A DNA stretch of 64,000 bases from Sphingopyxis sp. TUF1 (GCF_036687315.1 NZ_CP144683.1:2860001-2924000), one strand, 5' to 3'; positions 35,080-43,352 are shown, counted from the stretch's first letter. The notes: generated by a model not told the origin, from the letters alone. Program-made: numbers and translations.

Positions 35080-35823
35080 ATGGTCTGGTCTGCACAGGGA
35101 TTGCAGTTTGCACTCTTCACGGCGCTGAAACCGGGTCAGCCAGATGCCCTTCAGCCTTGGATGAAGCTTTTCCAATCGTCGCCTCAAAATTTCCAAGGGG
35201 CTGCGCCCGGTACCCCGCAGTCTTCTGCCTCTGGCGTAATCGGAGACTTTCAGGTGTCGGTTAGCGCGATGCCCGGACGATTTGATTTGACGGTGTCTGC
35301 TCAACAGGGGGCCCCGCCCTCAGTGACCGGTAGCGGGCCGCCCATGATTGGCGACGTCGGCGCAGCGCTTAAGATATTGGTTCAGTATGCTAAGCAGCTA
35401 CTTGAGTTTCAGCCGGCGCAGCGGCTCGCAATTGTCGCAAATCTAGCGGAGGTGGTTCAGGGGCCGGAGGATGCGTTAGCTCTAGCCGCAGATTTGGTGG
35501 GAGGCATGAGCATCCGAGCTGGCGCATCTGATTTCGCTTTTCAGCTCAATGTGCCAAAAGCAGATGCGGCGACGGGTCAACCGATAAACCGGGTATGTAG
35601 GTGGCAGACGCAAGTCGCGCAAATTATCACGATGGGTATTGGACCAGGTGGGCCAAGCGCACCTGCTGTCCAGTCAACCCATGTTGTTGGCCTTACGCTC
35701 GACATAAATACGGTTCCTGGGCATGTGGATTTTGAGAAGGACAAAGCAGTTGCGATAGTCGATGCTCTTGCAACAGAGGTCGAGCAGATTATCTCTGGTG
35801 GCTACGCATATGTTATACAGTAG
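35080..35823 (+). CDS. Hypothetical protein A of the accessory triad
   Basis: 247 residues with no signal peptide or clear membrane helix. The N-terminal half is Pro/Gly/Ser-rich; the C-terminal half has the segments DFAFQLNVPK, PINRVCRW and VGLTLDINTVPGHVDF, which look like conserved beta strands. I do not recognise the family. Its end overlaps the next gene by 14 bases. No obvious ribosome site can be claimed; GGGGACAGGTA stands before the ATG. Role unknown. Confidence 0.65.
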   Translation: MVWSAQGLQFALFTALKPGQPDALQPWMKLFQSSPQNFQGAAPGTPQSSASGVIGDFQVSVSAMPGRFDLTVSAQQGAPPSVTGSGPPMIGDVGAALKILVQYAKQLLEFQPAQRLAIVANLAEVVQGPEDALALAADLVGGMSIRAGASDFAFQLNVPKADAATGQPINRVCRWQTQVAQIITMGIGPGGPSAPAVQSTHVVGLTLDINTVPGHVDFEKDKAVAIVDALATEVEQIISGGYAYVIQ

Positions 35824-36532
35824 CTCAAACACTCTGGAGTTTGCTCCACCGGCGAGCGCCGTCGATGCGCTTGATGCCAAAGCGCATGCAGTAGAGGCTG
35901 TAGCGACTGGCTTTGACCTCAAGCAGCCAATCACGCGACTTTGTGATCGTCGTCGAGTTGCCATACCTCTTTTCTTCGCGTCGCTTGTGTCGGGTACGAG
36001 CGTGGCTGCGGCCCCGCCGTCAGCTGATTTGCCGTTTGTTAACAGCTCTAATGTAGATCGGTTCGCCAGTAGTATTGACCTGCACAGGTTAGAAATAGTT
36101 GGAACTAGCTCGTCGAACGATATGAGCGGTGTATTGAACTGGATTGCGGCTTGGGCCTCCGGGGCGTCATCAGATGCAAACGCCTCCGCGTATTTTACGG
36201 AAATTATTGATAGTCTAGAAACACTAGAAGACGGCTGGAACGGTGTTTCCTCAGTCGCTCCGAGCGAGTATGTCAAAAGCGATCTGCGAATTCTTGCAGC
36301 ATATATGCGGTACTCGCGGCAGCCTGAAGTCGAAGTTGACAATGATGGCTCGATCGCACTTCGGTGGGAGGACGATGAGAGGACGTTAGCGCTTACATTA
36401 AATGGCAACGGTCGCTTGATCGGCACGATGTATCCTCGCACCGAAAATTTCCCGCTTGAGTTTGGCGTTGGCGATAGCTCGAAGATAGCTGAACTTTTTT
36501 CGATCAGTGAAGTGCGAAGCACGCTGCTGTGA
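35810..36532 (+). CDS. Hypothetical protein B of the accessory triad (DGWNG motif)
   Basis: 240 residues from the ATG at 35810, which has GGTGG upstream; an earlier ATG at 35762 lies inside gene A. A weakly hydrophobic stretch (AIPLFFASLVSGTSVAAAPP) occurs near residue 50. The C-terminal half has LETLEDGWNGVSS, APSEYV, EVEVDNDGSIALRWEDDERTLALTLN, a layout I know from scattered bacterial hypothetical proteins. It ends in a GTGA overlap with gene C. No function is known to me. Confidence 0.65.
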   Translation: MLYSSSNTLEFAPPASAVDALDAKAHAVEAVATGFDLKQPITRLCDRRRVAIPLFFASLVSGTSVAAAPPSADLPFVNSSNVDRFASSIDLHRLEIVGTSSSNDMSGVLNWIAAWASGASSDANASAYFTEIIDSLETLEDGWNGVSSVAPSEYVKSDLRILAAYMRYSRQPEVEVDNDGSIALRWEDDERTLALTLNGNGRLIGTMYPRTENFPLEFGVGDSSKIAELFSISEVRSTLL

Positions 36533-37056
36533 CTGCATGCAGCACGGGCTGTCCGCGCGAATTGGTGCAGCAAGACCCCATTTCTTTCGGAACAATCGAC
36601 GATCAAGAAATAATCGTTAGGGCCGCATTTGATCCACGTAGCGGAAACGCTAAGACTGGAAATATCAAGGCAGCAATTATTCCAAAGGAAGATTTGCTTT
36701 CAGGAAGTTTTTCAGTGTGGCGACTGGAGCCGCTGGGGATCAGCTGTTCGGAACTGATTGAACGCTTGGATGTCGTTCCGAATCAACTCCTGTTCGCCTT
36801 ATGCGGACTTCCAGCAAGTGAAATTCGAGCGGTTAAGGCTGGAACGGCTCGAGCGCTAAGCGTGGTCGATGAGTGCGAATGCGACGCACAAGGGAACAAG
36901 CACCCCGCACATGCTCATGTTGCAATATGCAAATCGCTGACAAAACAAGGTCTACACAAGGATCACCCTGATTTCGAGCAGGCTCGTACGGAGTTGCACG
37001 CCAAATTTAAGAGAAGCCCGATTTGGGTAGCTTGGCAGTCGAAACCGGCGCCGTGA
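36529..37056 (+). CDS. Hypothetical protein C of the accessory triad (PAHAHV motif)
   Basis: 175 residues. It starts at GTG overlapping the stop of gene B (GTGA), so it is translationally coupled. The N-terminus has two cysteines, and DECECDAQGNKHPAHAHVAI near 120-140 carries a Cys/His cluster that could bind a metal. The C-terminal stretch ends SPIWVAWQSK. I do not recognise the family. It is convergent with leuA, 47 bases away. Confidence 0.65.
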   Translation: MTACSTGCPRELVQQDPISFGTIDDQEIIVRAAFDPRSGNAKTGNIKAAIIPKEDLLSGSFSVWRLEPLGISCSELIERLDVVPNQLLFALCGLPASEIRAVKAGTARALSVVDECECDAQGNKHPAHAHVAICKSLTKQGLHKDHPDFEQARTELHAKFKRSPIWVAWQSKPAP

Positions 37057-37103
37057 ATTGCAATGTCTAGCCGTTTAAGCACTTTAAAGAGTGAGCACCT
37101 AGA

Positions 37104-38768
37104 CTAAGTCCCATTCGCGGCGCTGAGAATCGCGCGGACGCTGGCGGTCGCGACGTCGGTGTCGAGGCCGCAGCCGAACAGGCTCTTGCCGTCGGCGGTG
37201 CGGCATTCGACGTAAGCCGCGGCCTGAACATTGCTGCCCTGGCCGATCGCATGTTCGCTGTAGTCGACGATGTCCATGATCGGGCCGCCCGATTCTGCGA
37301 GCGCGGCGATGACGCTGCTCATCAGGCCGTTGCCGCGGCCGCTGACGCTGCGCGTGGCGCCGTCGATGGTGAGTTTTCCGGCGAAGATGCGGTCGGTTCC
37401 GGCATGGCTCTCGGACCAGTCGACGAGCTGGAAGCGTTTGGCGTCGGTGGTCAGATACTGGCGCTCGAACGCGTGCCAGATGTCCTCGGCGCCGAGCTCG
37501 CGGCTTGTCTGGTCGGCGAGCGCCTGGACGATGTGGCTGAAGCTTGCCTGCATCTTCTTGGGGAGTTTCAGCCCCTTGTCCTGTTCGAGTACCCAGGCGA
37601 CGCCGCCCTTGCCCGACTGGCTGTTGACGCGGATCACCGCTTCGTAGCTGCGCCCCAAGTCGGCGGGGTCGATGGGGAGGTAGGGGACTTCCCAGCGCTC
37701 GTCATTCTGGCGTTCGCGCGCGGCGAAGCCCTTCTTGATCGCGTCCTGATGGCTGCCCGAAAAGGCGGTGTAGACGAGTTCTCCGCCATAGGGGTGGCGC
37801 GGGTGGACGGGGAGCTGGTTGCAATATTCGACCGTCGCGATGACCTCGTCGATGTTCGAGAAGTCGAGGCCGGGGTCGACGCCCTGCGTGTACATGTTGA
37901 GCGCGATGGTGACGAGGCAGGTGTTGCCCGTGCGCTCGCCATTGCCGAACAGGCAGCCCTCGACGCGGTCGGCGCCCGCGAGCAGGCCCAATTCGGCCGC
38001 CGCGACGCCGGTGCCGCGGTCGTTGTGGGTGTGCAAGGATATGATCGCGGCGTCGCGGTTCGGCAGGTTCTTGGCGAAATATTCGATCTGGTCGGCGTAG
38101 ATGTTCGGCGTTGCCGCCTCGACCGTTGCGGGGAGGTTGAGGATGATCGGGTTTTCGGGGGTGGGGGCGAGGACGCCCATCACCGCTTCGCAGACCTCGA
38201 TGCTGAAATCGAGCTCGGTGGTGGAGAAGCATTCGGGGCTGTACTGGAACCGCCAGTTTGTTTGCGACAGGCGCGCGGCATTGTCGCGCAGCTGCTTTGC
38301 GCCGTCGATCGCGATTTGCTTGATGTCGGCCTTGTCCATGCCGAAGACGATCTTGCGCCAGGCGGGGGCGACGGCGTTGTAGACGTGGACGATCGCGGTT
38401 TTGGCGCCCGCGAGGCTGTCGAAGCTGGTGCGGATCAGGTCGGCGCGGCTTTGCGTCAGGACCTGGGGCGTTACATCGTCGGGGATGCGGCCGCCCTGCA
38501 CGAGGCCCGAGATGAAGTCATATTCGGTCGCGCCGGCGCTGGGGAAACCGACCTCGATCTCTTTCAGGCCGATGCGGCAGAGCAGGTCGAAAAAGCGCGC
38601 CTTTTTCTCGGCATCCATCGGGTCGATCAGCGCCTGATTGCCGTCGCGCATGTCGGTGGAGAGCCAGATCGGCGCCTTGGTGGTGACGCGGCCGGGCCAG
38701 TCGCGGGTGGCGAGCGGAACCTGCGGAAAGGCGCTGTATTTGACCGAGGGGTCGCGGAGCATGGTCAT
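37104..38768 (-). CDS. leuA: 2-isopropylmalate synthase, LeuA2 type
   Basis: 554 residues. It condenses acetyl-CoA with 2-ketoisovalerate as the first step of leucine synthesis. DMRDGNQALIDPM near residues 39-51 holds the metal-binding Arg-Asp, HTHNDRGTG near 245 the HxH metal motif, and the last 120 residues form the leucine-sensing regulatory domain (QAAAYVEC). The start MTMLRDPSVKY is the one used in relatives. A leader peptide rich in Leu lies 82 bases upstream, so leucine-dependent attenuation is probable. Confidence 0.97.
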   Translation of the reverse strand: MTMLRDPSVKYSAFPQVPLATRDWPGRVTTKAPIWLSTDMRDGNQALIDPMDAEKKARFFDLLCRIGLKEIEVGFPSAGATEYDFISGLVQGGRIPDDVTPQVLTQSRADLIRTSFDSLAGAKTAIVHVYNAVAPAWRKIVFGMDKADIKQIAIDGAKQLRDNAARLSQTNWRFQYSPECFSTTELDFSIEVCEAVMGVLAPTPENPIILNLPATVEAATPNIYADQIEYFAKNLPNRDAAIISLHTHNDRGTGVAAAELGLLAGADRVEGCLFGNGERTGNTCLVTIALNMYTQGVDPGLDFSNIDEVIATVEYCNQLPVHPRHPYGGELVYTAFSGSHQDAIKKGFAARERQNDERWEVPYLPIDPADLGRSYEAVIRVNSQSGKGGVAWVLEQDKGLKLPKKMQASFSHIVQALADQTSRELGAEDIWHAFERQYLTTDAKRFQLVDWSESHAGTDRIFAGKLTIDGATRSVSGRGNGLMSSVIAALAESGGPIMDIVDYSEHAIGQGSNVQAAAYVECRTADGKSLFGCGLDTDVATASVRAILSAANGT

Positions 38769-38850
38769 GGGTTTGGTTTCTTCTTCGGGTGGTTGCGTCG
38801 GTGTCGATCGGACCCTTGAGCGGGTGGCCGCGACAGCTGCGCAGCCAGTG

Positions 38851-38901
38851 TCACGCCCAAGGGCGTGTAAGTCGCAGAAGAAGAAGGGCGGCGGTGCGCA
38901 T
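38851..38901 (-). CDS. leuL: leu operon leader peptide
   Basis: A 16-codon frame on the minus strand encoding MRTAALLLLRLTRPWA with four Leu codons in a row and a fifth close after, 82 bases before leuA. A hairpin CACGCC-CTTG-GGCGTG overlaps its last codons and stop, as expected for a pause or 1:2 stem. Ribosome stalling at the Leu run when charged tRNA-Leu is scarce would alter the later fold. No U-run terminator was seen, so the exact mechanism (transcription or translation) is open. Confidence 0.8.
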   Translation of the reverse strand: MRTAALLLLRLTRPWA

Positions 38902-38974
38902 GGGCGCCCTAGTGATGCAAAATGTCGTGCTTGGCAAGGGGGGAGTGCGAAAATTGCGTGGGTGGCCCACAGTT

Positions 38975-39057
38975 CGTCATCGCGGGCTTGACCCGCTTCT
39001 TGCGGCTCGCGCTGCCTTCGACATCAAGCGGGACCCCGGATCAAGTCCGGGGTGACG
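38975..39057. repeat. Palindromic repeat, family I variant
   Basis: Left arm CGTCATCGCGGGCTTGACCC, right arm GGATCAAGTCCGGGGTGACG. It sits between the leuA leader and the rhodanese gene, both on the minus strand, and could end transcription from neither or both. Confidence 0.8.
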
Positions 39058-39069
39058 AGCAGAGGGATC

Positions 39070-39558
39070 TTACCCCTTCACCCACTCGACCTTCGGGTCA
39101 TTGAAGTCGACGACGTCGGCGAGCTCGGCGACGTTGGGATAGCCATAGCCGACGAGGTTGATGAAGGTCTGGATATTGAGCGCGAGCGCCGCGGCCTTGA
39201 CGGGCACGGGGCTCCGGTTGTTCGAGAAATTATTGTTGCAATAGATGAGGATCGGGCGGTTCGCGTCGGGGCCGATCACCGCGGCAAGGCTGTCGGCGGT
39301 GAAGTCGGTGAGCGGCAGGTTGACCGCGCCCTTGATATGCCCGCGCTGAAAGGCGTCCTTCGACCGCGCATCGAAGAGCAGCGTGCCGGGCTGTGCGGCT
39401 GCGGCCTTGAAGGCGTCGAAGGCGAGCAGGCGCTGCGCGCGCTGCGGCGCGACGCGGGCGGTCAGCGCCTCGAACGCAGGATAGTCGATCTGGGGGTTTG
39501 CCTGCGCGAAGGCGGGCGCGGCGAGGCAGACGGCGAGAGCGAGAAGCAGCGGACGCAT
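39070..39558 (-). CDS. Periplasmic rhodanese-domain protein
   Basis: 162 residues: a signal peptide (LLALAVCLAAPAFAQ) then a rhodanese fold. The active loop is YCNNNFSNNR with the catalytic Cys near residue 106, and LLFDARSKDAFQRGHIKGAVNLPL is the domain's CH2A region. It would transfer sulfur or act as a redox-linked thiol protein in the periplasm. Partner unknown. Confidence 0.88.
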   Translation of the reverse strand: MRPLLLALAVCLAAPAFAQANPQIDYPAFEALTARVAPQRAQRLLAFDAFKAAAAQPGTLLFDARSKDAFQRGHIKGAVNLPLTDFTADSLAAVIGPDANRPILIYCNNNFSNNRSPVPVKAAALALNIQTFINLVGYGYPNVAELADVVDFNDPKVEWVKG

Positions 39559-39628
39559 GTGAATCCTCCCTTGAGTGGGGAGATGCTAGGTCGCGCGTGC
39601 TGGCTCTGCGATGAACCACGGGAAGGTC

Positions 39629-39659
39629 GCCGGGCCGTCCGGGAGGTGGACGGCCCGGC
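39629..39659 (-). terminator. Strong hairpin after the YceI gene
   Basis: A perfect 12-base-pair stem, GCCGGGCCGTCC with GGACGGCCCGGC, and a 7-base loop, 24 bases downstream of the YceI stop. There is no T-run, so it may be a weak terminator or an mRNA 3' stabiliser. Confidence 0.5.
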
Positions 39660-39682
39660 CGCGTTCTCCTGAAAGTCGCGCC

Positions 39683-40324
39683 TTATTGTTTTTCGAAGGC
39701 GGCGTGGATTTCGAGTTCGACCGCGTCGCTGACCATGGGGAGGGCATAGGCGATCCCGAAATCGCTGCGCTTGATCGTCGCTTCGGCCTGGAAGCCGACC
39801 GTTTCCTTCTTGTTGAACGGATTGGTGCCGGCGCCGTGGAAATCGACGTCGAGCGTCACGGGCCTGGTGATGCCGTTCAGCGTCAGATTTCCGGTGACCT
39901 TGGCTTCGTCGCCTTCGTCATCAAGGACGACGCTGCTCGACACGAATTTGGCGTCGGCAGGCGCGGCGCCGAAGAAGTCGGGCTTGCCGCCATCCTTGCC
40001 CGCGCGCAGCAGGTGGCCGGTCAGCCCGGCGCTGGCGGTCGTCACCTTGGCAACGGGGATCGTCACATCGACCTTCGCCGCGGCAGGATTGGCGGGATCG
40101 ATCACCAGCGTTCCGGTGACGTCACCGAAAATGCCGGTATATTTGCTGAAGCCGAAATGATCGACTTCCCAGACGACCATCGTGTGGCCGGGATCGGCGG
40201 CATAGGTGCCCGCGGCGACGCGCGATTTGTCGGGGGCGCCGGGAACGCCGGCGTTCTGTGCGACGACGATCGTTGCGGTGGCGGCGGTGAGGGCGAGGGC
40301 GGCGAGGGGGACGATGCGGCGCAT
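39683..40324 (-). CDS. YceI family periplasmic protein
   Basis: 213 residues with a signal peptide (IVPLAALALTAATATIVVAQ). The lipocalin-like YceI pattern is clear: YAADPGHTMVVWEVDHFGFSKYTGIFGDVTG near residue 45, and VTGNLTLNGITRPVTLDVDFHG later. The family forms a beta-barrel that binds polyisoprenoid or similar lipids. It lies alone between the rhodanese gene and a small exported protein. Confidence 0.93.
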   Translation of the reverse strand: MRRIVPLAALALTAATATIVVAQNAGVPGAPDKSRVAAGTYAADPGHTMVVWEVDHFGFSKYTGIFGDVTGTLVIDPANPAAAKVDVTIPVAKVTTASAGLTGHLLRAGKDGGKPDFFGAAPADAKFVSSSVVLDDEGDEAKVTGNLTLNGITRPVTLDVDFHGAGTNPFNKKETVGFQAEATIKRSDFGIAYALPMVSDAVELEIHAAFEKQ

Positions 40325-40426
40325 AATAACCTCCTGTTGTGGGGGAGCGCAAAGCTAGGCGAGCGCGCCGCCCGCCGTCAACAAGCGCTGGGGAAACGCT
40401 GGGTTTCGCAAAGCCGCCGCCGCGCG

Positions 40427-40837
40427 TCAGGGCGTGGCGGCGCGGCGTTCCTCGAACCATTGGCGCAGCGCGAGCGCGGCGCAGCCGGTGTAACCATAGC
40501 TGCCGACGGGCGAGCAGCTGTCGGGGCGCGTCTGGCGCGCGATATTTTCATAGCCTGCGACGGCCGAAGCCCAGCTGCCGCCGCCAGCCGGAGCGTCGTC
40601 CTTCAGTTCCTCGCGCAATTCCTTGGGCACCCGATAGCGATCACCCTCGGGGCGCTGCGCGCAGACGATGATCTCGTCTCCCTTGGGTTCGGGGCAGGGT
40701 TCGTCGCCGAACGTATAGAGGACCGAGGTGCGCTGCGGCGGCTCCGCCGATTGCGCCAGGCTTTCGTCGCCCTGCGCCGCGGCGGGCGCCGTAAGAAGTA
40801 TGACCGGAAGGAGGAGGGCGGCGGTTTTTGTCATCAT
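40427..40837 (-). CDS. Small exported protein of unknown function
   Basis: 136 residues with a signal peptide (MMTKTAALLLPVILLTAPAA). The core CPEPKGDEIIVCAQRPEGDRYRVPKELRE has a motif widely seen in sphingomonad exported proteins, with two cysteines; two more follow (SCSPVGSYGYTGCAAL), suggesting disulfides. Function not known. Confidence 0.75.
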   Translation of the reverse strand: MMTKTAALLLPVILLTAPAAAQGDESLAQSAEPPQRTSVLYTFGDEPCPEPKGDEIIVCAQRPEGDRYRVPKELREELKDDAPAGGGSWASAVAGYENIARQTRPDSCSPVGSYGYTGCAALALRQWFEERRAATP

Positions 40838-40973
40838 TTTGCGATCCCGTGCCCGACTATTCCACAGACATATGGGCGGTGGAGATGAACCTAAGCCGAA
40901 CTGGGGGTGAGGGGTAGGGGTTTTGCAGCGCGAAGGGGGCGGCTTTGGGGTGGGGAGCGGACGTTTCGATTTA

Positions 40974-41065
40974 CCGTCGCCCCCGCGAAGGCGGGGGCCG
41001 CCATCGGCCTTTTCCTGCGTCGCTGTGTAAACCGACAGCGGCCCCCGCCTTCGCGGGGGCGACGG
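40974..41065. repeat. Palindromic repeat, family II (GTCGCCCCCGCGAAGGCGGG type)
   Basis: Arms CGTCGCCCCCGCGAAGGCGG and its complement enclose about 40 bases. A second copy lies at 46134-46223. It fills the spacer between the exported-protein gene and the DedA gene. Confidence 0.9.
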
Positions 41066-41118
41066 CTAGGTTCGGTCGCTTGCTGTCATTCATGGTTCCG
41101 CCGCTGTGACGGCAGTGT

Positions 41119-41727
41119 TCAATCCTCGCGCGCCTTCGGCTTCCATGTCACCACGCGGTAGATGTAGAGCAGGACGATCGAGCCGATTGCGATCAGCGCG
41201 ACGGGGCCGATGAAGCGTTCGACTTCGGAAAATTGCTTGCCGAACCAGCTGCCCGCACCGGCGAGCGCGGCGATCCAGATTGTCGAGCCGGCGGCGGTCC
41301 AGATGAGGAATTTTGCCTGGTTCATTGCGACCATCCCCGCGGGCAGCGACACCATCGTCCGCGCGATCGGCATGAAGCGCATGACGAAAACGATGCCCGA
41401 GCCATAGCGGATGAACCAGTCGTGCAGCTTTTCGACCTCATCCCAGTCGAGCGTCAGCCAGCGGCCATGCCGGTCGACGAGCGGTTTCAGCCGTTCATAG
41501 CCGTACCAGCGGCCGATCCAGTACCACACCCAGTTGCCGAAGGTCGTGCCCGCGACCGCCACCGCGACCAATGTCCAGTAGTCGAAGCGCCCCTGTCCGA
41601 CCATCACGCCGCCGAGGCTCATGATGACCTCCGACGGGATCGGCGGGAACACATTTTCGAGGAACATCAGGATCGCGATGCCGAGATAGCCCCACGAATG
41701 GATGAGATCGAGGATGAATTCGGTCAT
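41119..41727 (-). CDS. DedA family membrane protein
   Basis: 202 residues with the VTT/SNARE-associated Golgi domain pattern: ENVFPPIPSEVIMSLGG near residues 24-40, GNWVWYWIGR, and the later RFMPIARTMVSLPAGMVAM, which holds the conserved Arg/Pro residues. About four to five membrane segments. DedA proteins support envelope homeostasis and lipid flipping; the C1/C2 substrate of this one is unknown. Confidence 0.92.
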   Translation of the reverse strand: MTEFILDLIHSWGYLGIAILMFLENVFPPIPSEVIMSLGGVMVGQGRFDYWTLVAVAVAGTTFGNWVWYWIGRWYGYERLKPLVDRHGRWLTLDWDEVEKLHDWFIRYGSGIVFVMRFMPIARTMVSLPAGMVAMNQAKFLIWTAAGSTIWIAALAGAGSWFGKQFSEVERFIGPVALIAIGSIVLLYIYRVVTWKPKARED

Positions 41728-41768
41728 GGGAAATAGGGTTTCCTTATCGGGTTTGGCCGACCTCTAGC

Positions 41769-41873
41769 CGTCATTGCGAGCGAAGCGAAGCAATCTCCAG
41801 CTTGCGTAGCACAGAATCGATAGCTGGAGATTGCTTCGTCCCCCGGATCAAGTCCGGGGTCCTCGCAATGACG
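41769..41873. repeat. Palindromic repeat, family IV with family I insertion
   Basis: Outer arms CGTCATTGCGAG and CTCGCAATGACG; the right arm is interrupted by CCCCGGATCAAGTCCGGGGT, the core of a family I repeat. This chimeric copy suggests one repeat inserted in or recombined with another. Confidence 0.85.
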
Positions 41874-42827
41874 CTATCCGCCGATCCGCCGCGTGATCGC
41901 GTCCCAGATCATGCCCGCGGTGTCGCTGTTGTTGAAGCGGTCGATCGCGACGATTCCGGTGGGCGAGGTGACATTGATTTCGGTCAGCCATTCGCCGCCG
42001 ATGACGTCGATGCCGACGAAGATCAGCCCGCGTTCCTTAAGCGCGGGGCCGAGCGCGGCGCAGATTTCCTGTTCGCGCGGAGTCAGCTCGGCCGCCTCGG
42101 CATAACCGCCGACCGCGAGGTTCGACCGGAACTCGCCCTCACCGGGCTTGCGGTTGATCGCGCCCGCGACCTCGCCATCGACGAGGACGATGCGCTTGTC
42201 GCCCTCACGCACGCTGGGCAGGAATTGCTGGACCATGAAGGGTTCCGGCCACACCTGACCGAACAGTTCGACGAGCGCGCCCAAGTTGCTGCCGTCGGCA
42301 TCGATCCTGAACACCGCCTTGCCGCCGTTGCCGTGGAGCGGCTTGATGACGACGGCGCCGTGGCGCACCTGAAAATCCTTTACCGCGTCGAGATCGCGCG
42401 TGACCATCGTCGGCGGCATAAATTCGGCATAGTCGAGCACGAAGACCTTTTCGGGGGCGTTGCGCACCGATACGGGGTCGTTGACCACGAGCGTTTCATC
42501 GCGGATGCGTTCGAGCAGCCAGGTGCCGGTGAGGTAGCCGAGGTCGAAGGGCGGGTCCTGCCGCATCAGCACGACATCGACGTCGCGGCCGAGGTCGAGC
42601 ATGACTTCGTCGCCGAAGCGGTAGTGATCGCCCGCCTCGCGCTTCACGTCGAGCACGCGGTGCGCCTTCGTCGTCAGCCGTCCGGCCTCCCACGTCAGCC
42701 CGCGCACGTCGTAGTGATACAGCTCGTAGCCGCGTTCGAGCGCCTTCAGCATCAGGTGAAAGCTGCTGTCGCCCCCGATGTTGATATTGTCCATCGGGTC
42801 CATTTGCACCGCGGCGCGCAGGGTCAT
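41874..42827 (-). CDS. gshB: Glutathione synthetase
   Basis: 317 residues, the normal size. It is an ATP-grasp ligase joining gamma-glutamylcysteine and glycine. QMDPMDNINIGGDSSFHLML is the typical N-terminus, VVIKPLHGNGGKAVFRI near 152-168 the ATP-grasp lysine, and GEFRSNLAVGG with GLIFVGIDVIGGEWLTEINVTSPTG the metal and product region. It lies downstream of rsmI and yraN on the same strand, the order seen in many alphaproteobacteria, with a palindromic repeat in between. Confidence 0.97.
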   Translation of the reverse strand: MTLRAAVQMDPMDNINIGGDSSFHLMLKALERGYELYHYDVRGLTWEAGRLTTKAHRVLDVKREAGDHYRFGDEVMLDLGRDVDVVLMRQDPPFDLGYLTGTWLLERIRDETLVVNDPVSVRNAPEKVFVLDYAEFMPPTMVTRDLDAVKDFQVRHGAVVIKPLHGNGGKAVFRIDADGSNLGALVELFGQVWPEPFMVQQFLPSVREGDKRIVLVDGEVAGAINRKPGEGEFRSNLAVGGYAEAAELTPREQEICAALGPALKERGLIFVGIDVIGGEWLTEINVTSPTGIVAIDRFNNSDTAGMIWDAITRRIGG

Positions 42828-42843
42828 TTTATTCTATCCTTCT

Positions 42844-42985
42844 CAAGCCCCTCCCCTTCAGGGGAGGGGTTGGGGTGGGGGTTGTCGAGGTTGTGCAAGG
42901 CCGATGGCCCCCACCCCGCTCGACTAAAGTCCCGGCTGACGCCGGGCCAAGTCTCGCTGCCCCTCCCCTGAAGGGGAGGGGCTTG
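42844..42985. repeat. Palindromic repeat, family V (CAAGCCCCTCCCC type)
   Basis: Each end is itself a hairpin (CCCCTCCCCTTCAGGGGAGG) and the ends are inverted: CAAGCCCCTCCCC at left and GGGGAGGGGCTTG at right. It separates yraN from gshB inside what is otherwise a single transcription unit. Confidence 0.85.
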
Positions 42986-43001
42986 AATATTTTCGACATC
43001 C

Positions 43002-43352
43002 TCACGGCTGCCAGACGTGGACCAGATGGCGTGGCAGGCGCCGCGGCGCAAGGAGCATCACGTCGATGCGTATGTCGTCGTGCGGCCGGGCGAAGCGGGG
43101 GCTGAGCATTTCCGCCGCCGCAGCGACGCGGCGCAGGCGATACGGGTCGATCGCGAGGTCGAGGTCGGCGGCGCGGTCGCGCCATTTGACCTCGATAAAG
43201 GCGACGATGCGCCCGCGGCGCGCGACCAGATCGACTTCGCCGACGGGGACGCGCAGCCGTTGCCCCAAAATGCGCCAGCCGTGGAAGCGCAGCCACCAGG
43301 CGGCGCGGCGCTCGGCGCGGCGGCCGCGTGCTTCGGCGGCGGCGCGGGTCAA
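43002..43352 (-). CDS. yraN: YraN family (UPF0102) endonuclease-fold protein
   Basis: 116 residues. The UPF0102 fold is shown by ARGRRAERRAAWWLRFHGW, then VPVGEVDLVARRGRIVAFIEVKWR near 37-59, holding the Glu-Asp-Glu-Lys residues of a restriction-enzyme-like active site. Its start overlaps the rsmI stop by 4 bases. A role in DNA processing is suspected for the family but not proven. Confidence 0.9.
   Translation of the reverse strand: MTRAAAEARGRRAERRAAWWLRFHGWRILGQRLRVPVGEVDLVARRGRIVAFIEVKWRDRAADLDLAIDPYRLRRVAAAAEMLSPRFARPHDDIRIDVMLLAPRRLPRHLVHVWQP

Larger units (their letters stand above)
35041..37060. mobile_element. Lower-GC accessory patch with three coupled genes
   Basis: Base composition falls visibly from the surrounding level: TTA, ATA, AGA and AGG codons are common here and nearly absent around it. 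It holds three plus-strand genes between a hypothetical minus-strand gene and leuA. No integrase, transposase or direct repeat was found at its ends, so how it arrived is not seen. Confidence 0.55.

Noticed and set aside
35041..37060. Reading the lower-GC patch as a prophage or transposon
   Set aside because: There is no integrase, transposase, terminal repeat or phage structural gene within it; only composition and coupling are supported.
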